From contig JAGWZD010000001.1 in NCBI GenBank assembly GCA_018968995.1, positions 1 to 21,456 on the forward strand: a DNA stretch of 21,456 bases, given 5' to 3'. The stretch is from Bdellovibrionales bacterium (GTDB taxonomy: Bacteria; Bdellovibrionota; UBA1018). The notes under the pieces are model-generated. The model ran no database searches, had not been told where the DNA came from, and saw only the letters and a list, made by a program, of their open reading frames with translations. Position 1 is the stretch's first letter. Every line of letters starts with the position of its first letter. Position numbers and translations under genes: made by a program. Shown here in pieces: positions 5,910-13,306 of the stretch.

Positions 5910-8123
5910 TTAAAACTGGAAGGTAACTCCGACACCTAGATTTCGTTCAGTCAGCATGAGACCTGCCGACCAAGACCAAACGGGAGAATACATCAGGGAA
6001 ACCTCGTATTCTAAGTCTTTTCCGATTTCATGACCTTGATCAGGGCGCCAAGTAAGATCAGCGTCCGTGAATATTGTCCTCGTCCACTGAAAACGTCTTT
6101 CAAGTTCAAGCCTGAATTTCCCACGGTGATCGACTAAGGCTTGCGATTCAAAAAGAAGTGGAAGCGTATATGCTACACCGACAGTACCTAATGGTTTTTT
6201 ATCAAAGACAGTTCCACCACCCACGATGTTAAAAAATCGTCCAAACCATCTCCGGTAAAAAAGATCTCCTTCAACTTCCCATTCATCGGTGTAGGAGAAG
6301 TTTTTACCGGCTGAATTTCTCGTTTCGATTCTTGCTTCAAGCTGATTCCACGTCTGAGAAAGTCTTAAGTACGCTTGTCCGTGGTTACTTGCAGCCTCTA
6401 GCATCCCATACGCATACCAAGGATCATGTAGGTGGTGATCTTGATGCTGAAGATGAGCAATCTCTGGCTTTGGCGTGAATGATGAGTATTTTACGACTCT
6501 CGCCATCCCTGTGCTCATGTGAAAAAGGTTATGACAGTGAAGCATCCAATCGCCAGGTTCATTAGCGTAAAATTCAATCGTCCTGCTCATATGAGGCGGA
6601 ACATCGACTGTGTGTTTCAGTGGCGATGATTCTCCGTATTTATTCAAAACCCGAAAGAAGTGACCATGCAGGTGCATCGGGTGATGCATCATGGTGGTAT
6701 TTTCATAAGTAAAACGAACGATGTCGCCTTCGTTGATCGAGATCGTTCGGTCTTCAAAGATAGCTTTATTATTAATGTGCCAGATGTAGCGCCTCATATC
6801 GCCACCCAAGACCAATTTCACTTCATGAACTTTCCCTTTAGGAAGTGTCGTTGGCTTTTGGGCTTTAATCTCATCCACCGTGAGTGTTTCGATTACTTTT
6901 TTAGGAGACTCTTTTTTTGTCTCCATTTTATGACCTGCATGCATGTTGTGCATTGAGTGATCGGTGTCATCATGATTCATCTCGTGACCCGAGTGTTCAT
7001 TCTCACTCATCTGATGACCGCTATGAGAAGAGTGATCCATAGGCTGATCGTTACTCATGGAGTGAGAGCCATGTCCTCCACCATGGGAGCTATGATCCAT
7101 CGACATATATTGATCAGGAAAAGGTTTAATTGGGGCTGGCACTTTTTCGCCCATCCCAATCCAGCCTGAAGCCGAACCCGTTCCATCTTGGCAGGTCGCT
7201 TTTAGTTCGTAGTTTTTATGCTCAGGTACTTCAAATAAAACGTCATAGGTTTCAGCCATTCCCATGAGGAGTTCTTTTGCGTAAACAGGCTCGATATCGA
7301 TTCCATCTGCAGAAATCACTTTCATAGGCGATTGTCCAAGCGAGACGTAAAAGTAACTTGATGCCCCTGCATTGATGATTCTGATTCTTACTTTTTCTCC
7401 CGGATGAAGAGAGGCAAGCTGTGAATCTTTTTTGCCGTTGATTAAGAAGGCGTCGTATCCAACGTCAGAAAAATCCATTCCTCCCATTCGGGTCCATTCG
7501 TTTTCAAGATAGGTTCCTAATTTTCCTGCTTGAATGGCTCCAAGCCAAGAGCGCATGGTGCCTTTTTTGTAGAGATAATAATCACCATCTTTTCTTAAGT
7601 TGTGGAGTATCTTATCTCCGCCTTCATCAGACCAATCGCTTAGAACAACAACTATGTCTTTATCGTAGTTAATCGTTTTCTTTTTGGGATGAATGATGAA
7701 TGCACCATAAACGCCGTCTTGCTCCTGGGTCATCGTATGCGAGTGGTACCAGTAGGTGCCATGCTGTCTAATTTTAAAGCGAAATATGAATTCTCCTCCC
7801 GGCTGAATGGGAGGATTGTTTACATAAGGAACGCCATCCATCTCTGGTGGAAGAAGGATTCCATGCCAGTGAATGGAAGCTTCCTGATTAGGAATGCGAT
7901 TCTTCACCACGATCTCAGCATCATCGCCTTCGGTAAATTCAAGTGTGGGAGCTGGAATACCACCATTGACCGTTAGTGAAAAATCGACACTCTTCTTTCC
8001 GCTTAGATTTACCTTTTCATTCGCAATCGTCAGTTCATAACGAACAGTTTTTGCCTGAGCTGATTCAGAAAAGACTGGCGATAGAGTGGCAACGAGTAAA
8101 AGAAGCTTTAGAACGTGTTTCAT
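5910..8123 (-). CDS. Multicopper oxidase fused to a C-terminal outer-membrane beta-barrel (CopA-CopB-like fusion)
   Basis: A 737-residue protein. Residues 1-24 are a Sec-type signal peptide without a twin arginine. Residues 25-545 are a multicopper oxidase of the copper-resistance CopA/PcoA type, with copper sites HWHG (85-88), HSH (127-129), HPMHLHGH (481-488) and HCHNLFHMSTGM (529-540). Residues 338-400 form a Met/His-rich copper-binding insert with many MDHSSH-like units. From about 560 a different part begins (HLHDPWYAYGMLEAAS), with alternating aromatic beta-strands ending VGVTFQF, i.e. a terminal Phe typical of outer-membrane barrels and resembling CopB/PcoB. I chose ATG 8123 because the promoter at 8168-8140 overlaps the longer frame and GAGG precedes it. 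Likely role: oxidation and sequestration of Cu(I) at the outer membrane. Oxidase call certain; barrel call strong by appearance. Confidence 0.9.
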   Translation of the reverse strand: MKHVLKLLLLVATLSPVFSESAQAKTVRYELTIANEKVNLSGKKSVDFSLTVNGGIPAPTLEFTEGDDAEIVVKNRIPNQEASIHWHGILLPPEMDGVPYVNNPPIQPGGEFIFRFKIRQHGTYWYHSHTMTQEQDGVYGAFIIHPKKKTINYDKDIVVVLSDWSDEGGDKILHNLRKDGDYYLYKKGTMRSWLGAIQAGKLGTYLENEWTRMGGMDFSDVGYDAFLINGKKDSQLASLHPGEKVRIRIINAGASSYFYVSLGQSPMKVISADGIDIEPVYAKELLMGMAETYDVLFEVPEHKNYELKATCQDGTGSASGWIGMGEKVPAPIKPFPDQYMSMDHSSHGGGHGSHSMSNDQPMDHSSHSGHQMSENEHSGHEMNHDDTDHSMHNMHAGHKMETKKESPKKVIETLTVDEIKAQKPTTLPKGKVHEVKLVLGGDMRRYIWHINNKAIFEDRTISINEGDIVRFTYENTTMMHHPMHLHGHFFRVLNKYGESSPLKHTVDVPPHMSRTIEFYANEPGDWMLHCHNLFHMSTGMARVVKYSSFTPKPEIAHLQHQDHHLHDPWYAYGMLEAASNHGQAYLRLSQTWNQLEARIETRNSAGKNFSYTDEWEVEGDLFYRRWFGRFFNIVGGGTVFDKKPLGTVGVAYTLPLLFESQALVDHRGKFRLELERRFQWTRTIFTDADLTWRPDQGHEIGKDLEYEVSLMYSPVWSWSAGLMLTERNLGVGVTFQF

Positions 8124-8139
8124 GGATGACCTCAACCCC

Positions 8140-8168
8140 GTATACGACTGAAAAGCCCTCATAGTGAC
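8140..8168 (-). promoter_or_regulatory. ECF-type promoter of the oxidase fusion, inside the end of the ATPase gene
   Basis: Read on the minus strand: GTCACTATG, 13 nt, CGTATAC, ending 16 nt before ATG 8123. Motifs and spacing equal the other three copies. The -35 element overlaps the last codons and the stop of the P-type ATPase gene, so the oxidase gene can be transcribed independently of it. Confidence 0.7.
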
Positions 8169-10612
8169 ACCCGTCTTAAACGAAGTGCATTTCCAATAAC
8201 CGATACTGAACTTAGACTCATGGCAGTACTTGCGATCATGGGGCTAAGAAGGAGTCCAAAGAACGGATATAAAAGTCCTGCAGCAAGTGGCACCCCAAGA
8301 GCGTTATAAATAAAAGCAAAGAAGAGGTTCTGGCGGATATTTCGCATGGTTGCGTGACTTAAGTGACGTGCCCGGACAATGCCCCTTAGGTCTCCTTTAA
8401 TGAGGGTCACGCCTGCGCTTTGCATCGCCACATCGGTACCTGTTCCCATGGCGATTCCGACATCAGCTGCTGCAAGTGCTGGAGCATCGTTTACTCCGTC
8501 GCCAGCCATTGCGACTTTTCTTCCCTGAGACTGAAGTTTCTTTATGATCTCGTTTTTCTGGGAAGGAGGAACATCGGCATAGACTTCATCAATTCCAAGC
8601 TTTTGAGCTACAGCCTGAGCTGTACCAGCATGATCGCCTGTTAGCATGACAAGTCTCAGACCGTCTGATCTCAGTTTTTCTAGTGCTTCTTTTGCGCTTT
8701 CTTTAATCGGATCGGCAACGCCGATTAGACCAGCAGGTTTTCCGTCTACCGCAAAAAAGAGAACCGTTTGACCATCTCGACGCAATTTTTCAGCGATGGG
8801 TTTTATTTCTGCGGTCGAAACACCTTCTGATTCAAAAAGCTTTGCATTCCCAAGCAGAACCTTCTTTCCGTGAGCTTCTCCTTTTACTCCCATTCCAGTG
8901 ATCGATTCAAAATGAGTGAGCTTTGGCGAATGAGTGATATTTTGGTCTATTGCTCCTTGAATCACGGCTTGAGCAAGAGGATGCTCGCTTCCTTTTTCAA
9001 GAGCAGAAGCCATTCCTAAAATCGCAGATTCGGTGAATTGCGATACCGATTTCACGGTGACAAGCTTTGGTTTTCCTTCGGTTAGTGTTCCTGTTTTATC
9101 AAGAACCAAAGTGTCTACTTTTTCAAGGCGCTCCAAAGATTCGGCGGATCGAATTAAAACACCTGCTTGAGCGCCACGTCCGGTTCCAACCATGATCGAC
9201 ATGGGAGTAGCGAGTCCCAAAGCGCAGGGGCAAGCAATAATGAGAACTGCTACAGCGTTCACAAGTGCGTAGCTGTATGCAGGCTCTGGTCCAAAGATCG
9301 CCCAAATGATTGCTGAAATTATCGCAGAGACCACAACCAGCGGCACAAACCAAGCAGAGACTTTATCGGCAAGGCTTTGAATGGGAGCACGACTTCTTTG
9401 CGCTTCATTCACCATGCGAACGATTTGAGATAAAAGAGTATCTTTCCCAACGCTTTCGGCACGCATGATGAAGCTACCTGTTTGGTTGGTCGTACCAGCG
9501 GTGACTTTTGATCCTTCGGTTTTCTCAACGGGGATGGGTTCACCCGTCAGCATGGATTCATCAATGGAACTTCTTCCAGATAAGACAACGCCATCGACAG
9601 GGACTTGCTCGCCTGGGCGAACACGAAGTTGATCGCCAGCTTTTACGTCAGCAAGATCAATATCTTCTTCGGCTCCATTTTCACGAACGATTCGTGCCGT
9701 TTTAGGAGCAAGCTTTAAAAGAGATTTAATCGCAGAACTCGTTTGTCCACGAGCACGAAGCTCTAAAACTTGTCCAAGAAGTACAAGTGCTACGATGACA
9801 GATGCAGCTTCAAAGTACACATGCACTCGTCCGTGCGATTGAAACGCCTCTGGAAAAATGCCTGGAGCAAGGGTTGCTAAAACACTAAAGAGAAACGCAA
9901 CACCTGCTCCAAGAGCAATGAGTGTGAACATATTTAGGTTTTTAGTTTTGATCGAAAACCATCCGCGATGAAAAATCGGGTATCCAGCCCAAAGTACAAC
10001 TGGGATAGACAAAAGAAACTGAACCCAGTTCATTGAGCTTCCTGGGAGCAAACTGTGAAAAGGATTTCCTGGAATCATTTCTCCCATCGCCAAAATAAGA
10101 AGTGGGAGTGTAAATCCAATCGACCACTTTAGGCGCTTTGTGAAATCCACCAGCTCATGATTGGGCTCATCCTCTAAAGAGACTTCTTCAGGTTCAAGCG
10201 CCATCCCGCAGATTGGGCAACTTCCTGGCCCCTTTTGCTTGATCTCAGGGTGCATGGGGCAAGTGTAGATCGCATCATTTGAAACAGGTTTTGATTCTTT
10301 GGCTTCTTTTTCATCCAAAAAAGCTTTTGGATTCTTCTTAAACTTCGTCAAACAGTGGGTTGAGCAGAAGTGATAGGTCTTTTTCTCAAACTCAAAACTT
10401 CCTGCCGAATCATTAGGATCAACATTCATTCCGCAAACGGGATCTTTCTCCGTTTGTGAAGCGCTCTCGTGATGATGATGGCCGTGGTCGTGACCATGTC
10501 CATGAGCATGATGATGATGATGATGACCGTGCGCTTTTTTGGGCTCGATATGGCAGGTCTCGGGCGAGTTTTTTGGCTTACAGCAACTATGGGGTTCGTT
10601 TTTTGACTTCAT
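8159..10612 (-). CDS. copA: Cu(I)-exporting P1B-type ATPase with His-rich, YHS and heavy-metal-binding N-terminus
   Basis: An 817-residue inner-membrane pump. In order: a Cys/His-rich N-terminus with a long His-Gly run (about residues 27-48), a YHS domain (57-100, DPVCGMNV and HFCSTHC), and a heavy-metal-binding domain (115-140, [26 protein letters not shown]). The membrane part carries CPC at 461-463, the actuator motif TGE (356-358), the phosphorylation site DKTGT (505-509), HP (544-545) and GDGVND (704-709). YN (769-770) and MSLSS (798-802) in the last helices, together with CPC, mark the Cu(I)-specific P1B-1 group. GGAG lies about 8 nt before the ATG. The classical ferredoxin-like MXCXXC domains are absent, replaced by YHS and the zinc-ribbon-like module. 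It exports copper to the periplasm, where the downstream oxidase can handle it. Confidence 0.95.
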   Translation of the reverse strand: MKSKNEPHSCCKPKNSPETCHIEPKKAHGHHHHHHAHGHGHDHGHHHHESASQTEKDPVCGMNVDPNDSAGSFEFEKKTYHFCSTHCLTKFKKNPKAFLDEKEAKESKPVSNDAIYTCPMHPEIKQKGPGSCPICGMALEPEEVSLEDEPNHELVDFTKRLKWSIGFTLPLLILAMGEMIPGNPFHSLLPGSSMNWVQFLLSIPVVLWAGYPIFHRGWFSIKTKNLNMFTLIALGAGVAFLFSVLATLAPGIFPEAFQSHGRVHVYFEAASVIVALVLLGQVLELRARGQTSSAIKSLLKLAPKTARIVRENGAEEDIDLADVKAGDQLRVRPGEQVPVDGVVLSGRSSIDESMLTGEPIPVEKTEGSKVTAGTTNQTGSFIMRAESVGKDTLLSQIVRMVNEAQRSRAPIQSLADKVSAWFVPLVVVSAIISAIIWAIFGPEPAYSYALVNAVAVLIIACPCALGLATPMSIMVGTGRGAQAGVLIRSAESLERLEKVDTLVLDKTGTLTEGKPKLVTVKSVSQFTESAILGMASALEKGSEHPLAQAVIQGAIDQNITHSPKLTHFESITGMGVKGEAHGKKVLLGNAKLFESEGVSTAEIKPIAEKLRRDGQTVLFFAVDGKPAGLIGVADPIKESAKEALEKLRSDGLRLVMLTGDHAGTAQAVAQKLGIDEVYADVPPSQKNEIIKKLQSQGRKVAMAGDGVNDAPALAAADVGIAMGTGTDVAMQSAGVTLIKGDLRGIVRARHLSHATMRNIRQNLFFAFIYNALGVPLAAGLLYPFFGLLLSPMIASTAMSLSSVSVIGNALRLRRVSL

Positions 10613-10635
10613 AATTGTCTCCGTTCACCCATTAA

Positions 10636-10661
10636 GACGGACGACATGCCCAATTCTTACA
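10636..10661 (-). promoter_or_regulatory. Candidate ECF-type promoter of the copper ATPase gene
   Basis: On the minus strand TGTAAG (10661-10656), 16 nt, CGTC (10639-10636), about 24 nt before the ATG. Different from the four shared promoters, so a different sigma factor, for example the CorE-like one encoded next door, could use it. Weak evidence from one site. Confidence 0.3.
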
Positions 10662-10698
10662 GTGTGAAGCAAAAATATCTCTTAAAGGCAAAAAGCTC

Positions 10699-10721
10699 AA
10701 TTGTATCATGAAGATACAATT
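10699..10721. promoter_or_regulatory. Perfect 9-bp inverted repeat, probable operator
   Basis: Arms AATTGTATC (10699-10707) and GATACAATT (10713-10721) around a 5-nt centre. It lies upstream of the copper ATPase start and downstream of the CorE-like sigma gene. No T tract follows on either strand, so a protein-binding site is more likely than a terminator. Confidence 0.5.
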
Positions 10722-10765
10722 TGCTGCCTAATGCAGCCTATTAGAAGTGTGTAATTGATGAGGAA

Positions 10766-11359
10766 TTAGGAACAAGTGCAGTTTAAACAGCCATGCTCAG
10801 TACAGGTACCGCAGGTACGCTCAAGACTAGTTTTTAAAGCTTGCCGAGCCCGATGAAGCCTAACTGTGAGGTTGTTTTCGGTGATGGCTAAATTTTCAGC
10901 GACGGACGAAATACTTTCTCCGCCGAGATCAATCCTACGAATCAAATCTGCGTAGTTATCTTTCAGAGTAGGAAGAAGCCCATTCATGCATTCACAGACT
11001 ACCGCTTCGATTTCGTCCACCGGAGCCACTTTCGTTTTCAAAAGAACATCAGCAGTAAGCTCAAGTTCCTTATGCTTTTTTTCCTCTGAGGCTTTGGCTC
11101 GGTAGTAGTCCGTAAGGGTATTTTTGAGGACCGTAAAGAACCATGCGACAACGCCAGCTTCCTCGACTGAAACGGGAGGACGCTCGGTCGCCTTTTTCAA
11201 ACTCTGCTGCAAGAGATCTTCAGCGACTTCTTTACTTCCAACACGCCTTGCGAGAAACGATTGAAAGCGGCGATGGTTCTCTACAAGGAGCTGAGCGATT
11301 GATTCGTCCAAAGATCTAAGAGCGTTGTCTGAATCGGAGGGATTATTGGCCTTCTTCAT
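10766..11359 (-). CDS. CorE-like ECF sigma factor with Cys-rich C-terminus (copper-responsive type)
   Basis: A 197-residue ECF sigma factor. Region 2 covers about residues 25-92 (VAEDLLQQSLKKA, VAWFFTVLKNTLTDYYR) and region 4 about 125-180 (ISSVAENLAITENNLTVRLHRARQALK). Two features identify the CorE type (ECF44) known from Myxococcus xanthus: a CxC motif in the linker between the regions (C122, C124 in VVCECMN) and a C-terminal Cys-rich tail (C183, C186, C191, C194 and C196, with H189). In CorE these residues bind copper and control activity, so no anti-sigma factor is needed, and none is encoded beside this gene. It lies directly upstream of the copper ATPase on the same strand, its most likely target. 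The ATG has no good Shine-Dalgarno sequence; TATAGT lies about 14 nt upstream, suggesting a short leader. Confidence 0.85.
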   Translation of the reverse strand: MKKANNPSDSDNALRSLDESIAQLLVENHRRFQSFLARRVGSKEVAEDLLQQSLKKATERPPVSVEEAGVVAWFFTVLKNTLTDYYRAKASEEKKHKELELTADVLLKTKVAPVDEIEAVVCECMNGLLPTLKDNYADLIRRIDLGGESISSVAENLAITENNLTVRLHRARQALKTSLERTCGTCTEHGCLNCTCS

Positions 11360-11429
11360 TGACCGACAAGCCTACTATAAAGGCGAGAAAAAGTCTTTGA
11401 ACTCCGCTTGTGACGAATCAGGTTGACAA

Positions 11430-11957
11430 TTAGGTATTAAACTCTGAAATCACTATTGCTTTATGGGTATCTCGCGCCAGTTTTACCATAAGCTTTGGAA
11501 GAGCGGATTCGATTGAAGCCCCAAAGCGCAACACTTCGGCAGGCGGCAAGATATCTTCGTATAAGAAGCTTTGTCTCAGATTCTCTGCCTTCCACACCTT
11601 TTTCAAGTCGCCAATTATTTCATTCCAGGCTTGATTCAGTGTAGCTTGCTGATCCGTTTTTATTTCCGATGCTTGAGGGCCCAGCATTTCAAAGAAATTT
11701 TTGGAGAGAATTTCGTCAAACATGTCATCGAAGGTGCTGCTAAGGGGCAAAAATTTTTTATGATGGCTTTTCCGTGGATCTTGGCCGTTTTCAATCGCCA
11801 TTACTTTAAGCACCTCTTCGATTGAAGTTAGAGCTAAGAAACCTGCACGACGAGTATATCCATTGTTAAGGAGTAGTTCTGCCTCCTCTAAAAGTGCCTT
11901 GGAATTTTTAAGAATTCGAACGAGTTGCTGCCGTTCGGGTTTCACGGTTTTATTCAC
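11430..11957 (-). CDS. AbiV-family (HEPN-like) protein, possible phage-defence gene
   Basis: A 175-residue, mainly helical protein with GTG as start codon. The segment around residues 20-68 (ALLEEAELLLNNGYTRRAGFLALTSIEEVLKVMAI, then SHHKKFL) has the pattern of the AbiV family: a helix with alternating Ala and Leu, a second helix with an EE/K motif (E47, E48, K51), and a His-Lys cluster (65-68). AbiV proteins give abortive phage infection in lactococci by acting on translation and are grouped with HEPN proteins; I see no RxxxxH nuclease motif. An XRE-type regulator gene ends 53 nt upstream on the same strand, with an inverted repeat between them, so the two may form a regulated defence or toxin-like pair. 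Function here is inferred from the family resemblance. Confidence 0.58.
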   Translation of the reverse strand: MNKTVKPERQQLVRILKNSKALLEEAELLLNNGYTRRAGFLALTSIEEVLKVMAIENGQDPRKSHHKKFLPLSSTFDDMFDEILSKNFFEMLGPQASEIKTDQQATLNQAWNEIIGDLKKVWKAENLRQSFLYEDILPPAEVLRFGASIESALPKLMVKLARDTHKAIVISEFNT

Positions 11958-11972
11958 GAAGAGACTCTACAC

Positions 11973-11999
11973 CAAAACACGATTAAAGGCGGTGTTTTG
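11973..11999. promoter_or_regulatory. Inverted repeat upstream of the AbiV-like gene
   Basis: Perfect 8-bp arms CAAAACAC (11973-11980) and GTGTTTTG (11992-11999), 11 nt apart, 16 nt before the GTG start of the AbiV-like gene. No T tract follows on the minus strand, so an operator for the adjacent XRE regulator is more likely than a terminator. Confidence 0.4.
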
Positions 12000-12010
12000 T
12001 GTTACGGAAG

Positions 12011-12253
12011 TCAAAAGCTCAGGAGATCCTTTGGAGAAACTTTTAGAGCCTTTGCAATCTTTCTCAGGTTAGTAGCTTTCACGTCTACCTTTCCCTTTAA
12101 AATATAACTAAGAGTCGTTCTGGAAAGCTGATCGCCTGCCTTCAACCAGAAATCATAAGGCGTTTTGTATCCCTTTTCCTTGATTAGCTTCGCTATGTTC
12201 GCTCCTAATGCCTTCAGCCAACGCTCTTCATCCGCTGTTCGTTTAGAATTCAT
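12011..12253 (-). CDS. Small XRE-type HTH transcriptional regulator
   Basis: An 80-residue protein that is almost entirely a helix-turn-helix domain: NIAKLIKEKGYKTPYDFWLKAGDQLSRTTLSYILKGKVDVKATNLRKIAKALKVSPKDLLSF, about residues 19-80. The order of helices and the end KALKVSPKDLL are typical of Cro/C1-type repressors. GGGAGG lies 8 nt before the ATG. Its own start is preceded by an array of 16-bp operators (12267-12336), so it probably represses itself and the divergent small gene. Downstream on the same strand is the AbiV-like gene. Confidence 0.82.
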   Translation of the reverse strand: MNSKRTADEERWLKALGANIAKLIKEKGYKTPYDFWLKAGDQLSRTTLSYILKGKVDVKATNLRKIAKALKVSPKDLLSF

Positions 12254-12266
12254 TGTTTTGCCTCCC

Positions 12267-12336
12267 GTTCAATAGATTGACCTTGTTCAATGCATTGTAC
12301 GGGTGTACAAATATTGATGCGTTCAATGCGTTGAAC
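12267..12336. promoter_or_regulatory. Array of 16-bp operators between divergent genes
   Basis: Three dyads of the form GTTCAA-N4-TTGnnC: 12267-12282 (second half TTGACC), 12285-12300 (TTGTAC) and 12321-12336 (TTGAAC, a perfect palindrome that extends to GCGTTCAA/TTGAACGC). Starts are 18 and 36 bp apart. A weaker site with GTACAA and TTGATG at 12305-12319 fills the gap. A further perfect dyad, TTGTAC/GTACAA, spans 12295-12310. The array covers the whole control region between the XRE gene (minus) and the small gene at 12346 (plus), like the operator sets of phage switches. Confidence 0.7.
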
Positions 12337-12345
12337 GCCTTAGTT

Positions 12346-12606
12346 ATGGGAAGAACAGGCAAAGTAAGGACAGCTCCACAAGAAATAGAACTATCTTCTC
12401 TGGATGACCTGCATCGGGAGATGATGGTGCTGTGCGATAAAATTCGCGGTTTGGGTAAGCTTTTAGGAAGAGCTTCTTCGGATCAGACTGGCTGTCTTGA
12501 TCTGGATTCGGAATCCGTAGGGCTGGGTGAAATCCTCCAGAGTGAAGCGTCCGAAATAGAGAGGATCGCTGGGCAAATCAGCGAATGGGCGGTGCGAGTT
12601 AAGTAA
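12346..12606 (+). CDS. Small protein of unknown function, divergent from the XRE gene
   Basis: An 86-residue soluble protein, from the ATG at 12346 (MGRTGKVRTAPQ). The frame is open further upstream to 12253, but that part lies across the operator array and encodes repeats of the operator sequence, so it is not likely translated. Residues 16-45 and 60-84 look helical, with heptad-like spacing of Leu and Ile (LDDLHREMMVLCDKIRGLGKLL and LGEILQSEASEIERIAGQI), so it may form a coiled coil. No known domain is recognised. The start lacks a clear Shine-Dalgarno sequence. Divergence from a repressor gene across shared operators suggests a partner in a small regulatory switch or defence module, but its activity is unknown. 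Confidence 0.5.
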   Translation: MGRTGKVRTAPQEIELSSLDDLHREMMVLCDKIRGLGKLLGRASSDQTGCLDLDSESVGLGEILQSEASEIERIAGQISEWAVRVK

Positions 12607-12608
12607 AC

Positions 12609-12845
12609 TTAAACCCCTTTAAAGAATTCCTGAAGATCCACTTGAAAGGCCTTGGCGAGCTTACAGAGCGTTGGCAGGGTTGGTGTTTTCACGCCTCGCT
12701 CAATTTCCTGATACCACTTTGAGTTGAAGTCTAGTTTCTCAACACCTTCTTGAGTTAGGCCACGCTTAAGGCGAATGGATTTTACATTAGCGGAAATTTT
12801 TCGAAGCACGCTCTGAGTGTATTTGTCGTAGTCACTTTTCTTCAC
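12609..12845 (-). CDS. Small XRE-type HTH transcriptional regulator
   Basis: A 78-residue single-domain regulator. The helix-turn-helix spans about residues 15-72: KISANVKSIRLKRGLTQEGVEKL, then SKWYQEIERGVKTPTLPTLCKLAKAFQV. The pattern RLKRGLTQ...YQEIERG.. TPTLPTL is typical of the XRE family. It ends 2 nt from the convergent small gene at 12606 and its start faces the response-regulator gene at 12928 across an 82-nt gap that contains an 8-bp inverted repeat. It could therefore control the response regulator and itself. No effector domain is present. Confidence 0.82.
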   Translation of the reverse strand: MKKSDYDKYTQSVLRKISANVKSIRLKRGLTQEGVEKLDFNSKWYQEIERGVKTPTLPTLCKLAKAFQVDLQEFFKGV

Positions 12846-12862
12846 TCTTTAACAATCAAGTC

Positions 12863-12897
12863 AGGAGCTACTTAGCACCACCAGCTAACTAGCTCCT
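12863..12897. promoter_or_regulatory. Inverted repeat between XRE and response-regulator genes
   Basis: Perfect 8-bp arms AGGAGCTA (12863-12870) and TAGCTCCT (12890-12897), 19 nt apart, with further AGC/GCT pairing inside. On the plus strand it is followed by ATTTTCGCTTTTTT, so it may end transcription coming from the left or act as an operator for the divergent pair. Confidence 0.4.
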
Positions 12898-12927
12898 ATT
12901 TTCGCTTTTTTATGCTATTGCTAATGC

Positions 12928-13290
12928 ATGGCCAGGAAGAGAGTTTTGTTGGTAGATGATGACGAATCGGTAAGAACCTCTCTCAGGCTTTGTATCGAGG
13001 CGTTTGAAATTGATGTTTTCGAAGCAGTAGATGGATTGATCGCTTTTGATTTTTTGAGGGAGCATCGGGTTGATTTCATTCTAAGCGATATCAATATGCC
13101 ACGCATGAACGGCTTATTATTGGCTACGGCCATTCGGAAATTTGGATTAGAGACTCCAATGGTTTTGATTACCGGAAATCCTACTTACAAAAAAGCCGAT
13201 GCACTTCGATCCGGCGCTAACGATCTAATGGAAAAGCCATTTGAAACGATAGATGTTCTCAAAATGATCGATTTGTATGTCGCTTTGTAA
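12928..13290 (+). CDS. Single-domain response regulator (CheY-like receiver)
   Basis: A 120-residue receiver domain and nothing else. The acidic pocket is D10, D11 and D12 (LLVDDDES), the phosphorylation site is D54 (LSDINMPRMNG), the switch Thr is T82 (LITGN) and the conserved Lys is K103 (MEKPF). All key residues are present, so it should be phosphorylated by a histidine kinase, which is not encoded nearby. There is no output domain, so it acts through protein contacts or in a phosphorelay. The neighbouring genes are small XRE regulators; the gene converges with one of them, with only 2 nt between stops. The ATG has no clear Shine-Dalgarno sequence. Confidence 0.88.
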   Translation: MARKRVLLVDDDESVRTSLRLCIEAFEIDVFEAVDGLIAFDFLREHRVDFILSDINMPRMNGLLLATAIRKFGLETPMVLITGNPTYKKADALRSGANDLMEKPFETIDVLKMIDLYVAL

Positions 13291-13306
13291 TTTTAACTTA
13301 CAAAGC
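13282..13306. terminator. Inverted repeat spanning both stops of convergent genes
   Basis: Perfect 9-bp arms GCTTTGTAA (13282-13290) and TTACAAAGC (13298-13306) with a 7-nt loop. The arms contain or adjoin the stop codons of the response regulator and the XRE gene. No T tract follows on either strand, so termination is possible but weak. Confidence 0.4.

Noticed and set aside
6957..7169. Plus-strand frames opposite the His/Met-rich part of the oxidase
   Set aside because: Antisense shadows of the repetitive MDHSSH codons.
8123..8162. Longer oxidase start at 8162
   Set aside because: It would put the ECF promoter inside the coding region and place 13 residues before a normal signal peptide.
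10723..10737. Hairpin GCTGC/GCAGC as terminator of the CorE-like gene
   Set aside because: Only 5 bp of stem and no T tract on the minus strand.
11390..11420. GTCACAAGC upstream of the CorE-like sigma gene as a fifth copy of the shared promoter
   Set aside because: No CGTATRC at the required spacing; the sequence there is TTTTTCT.
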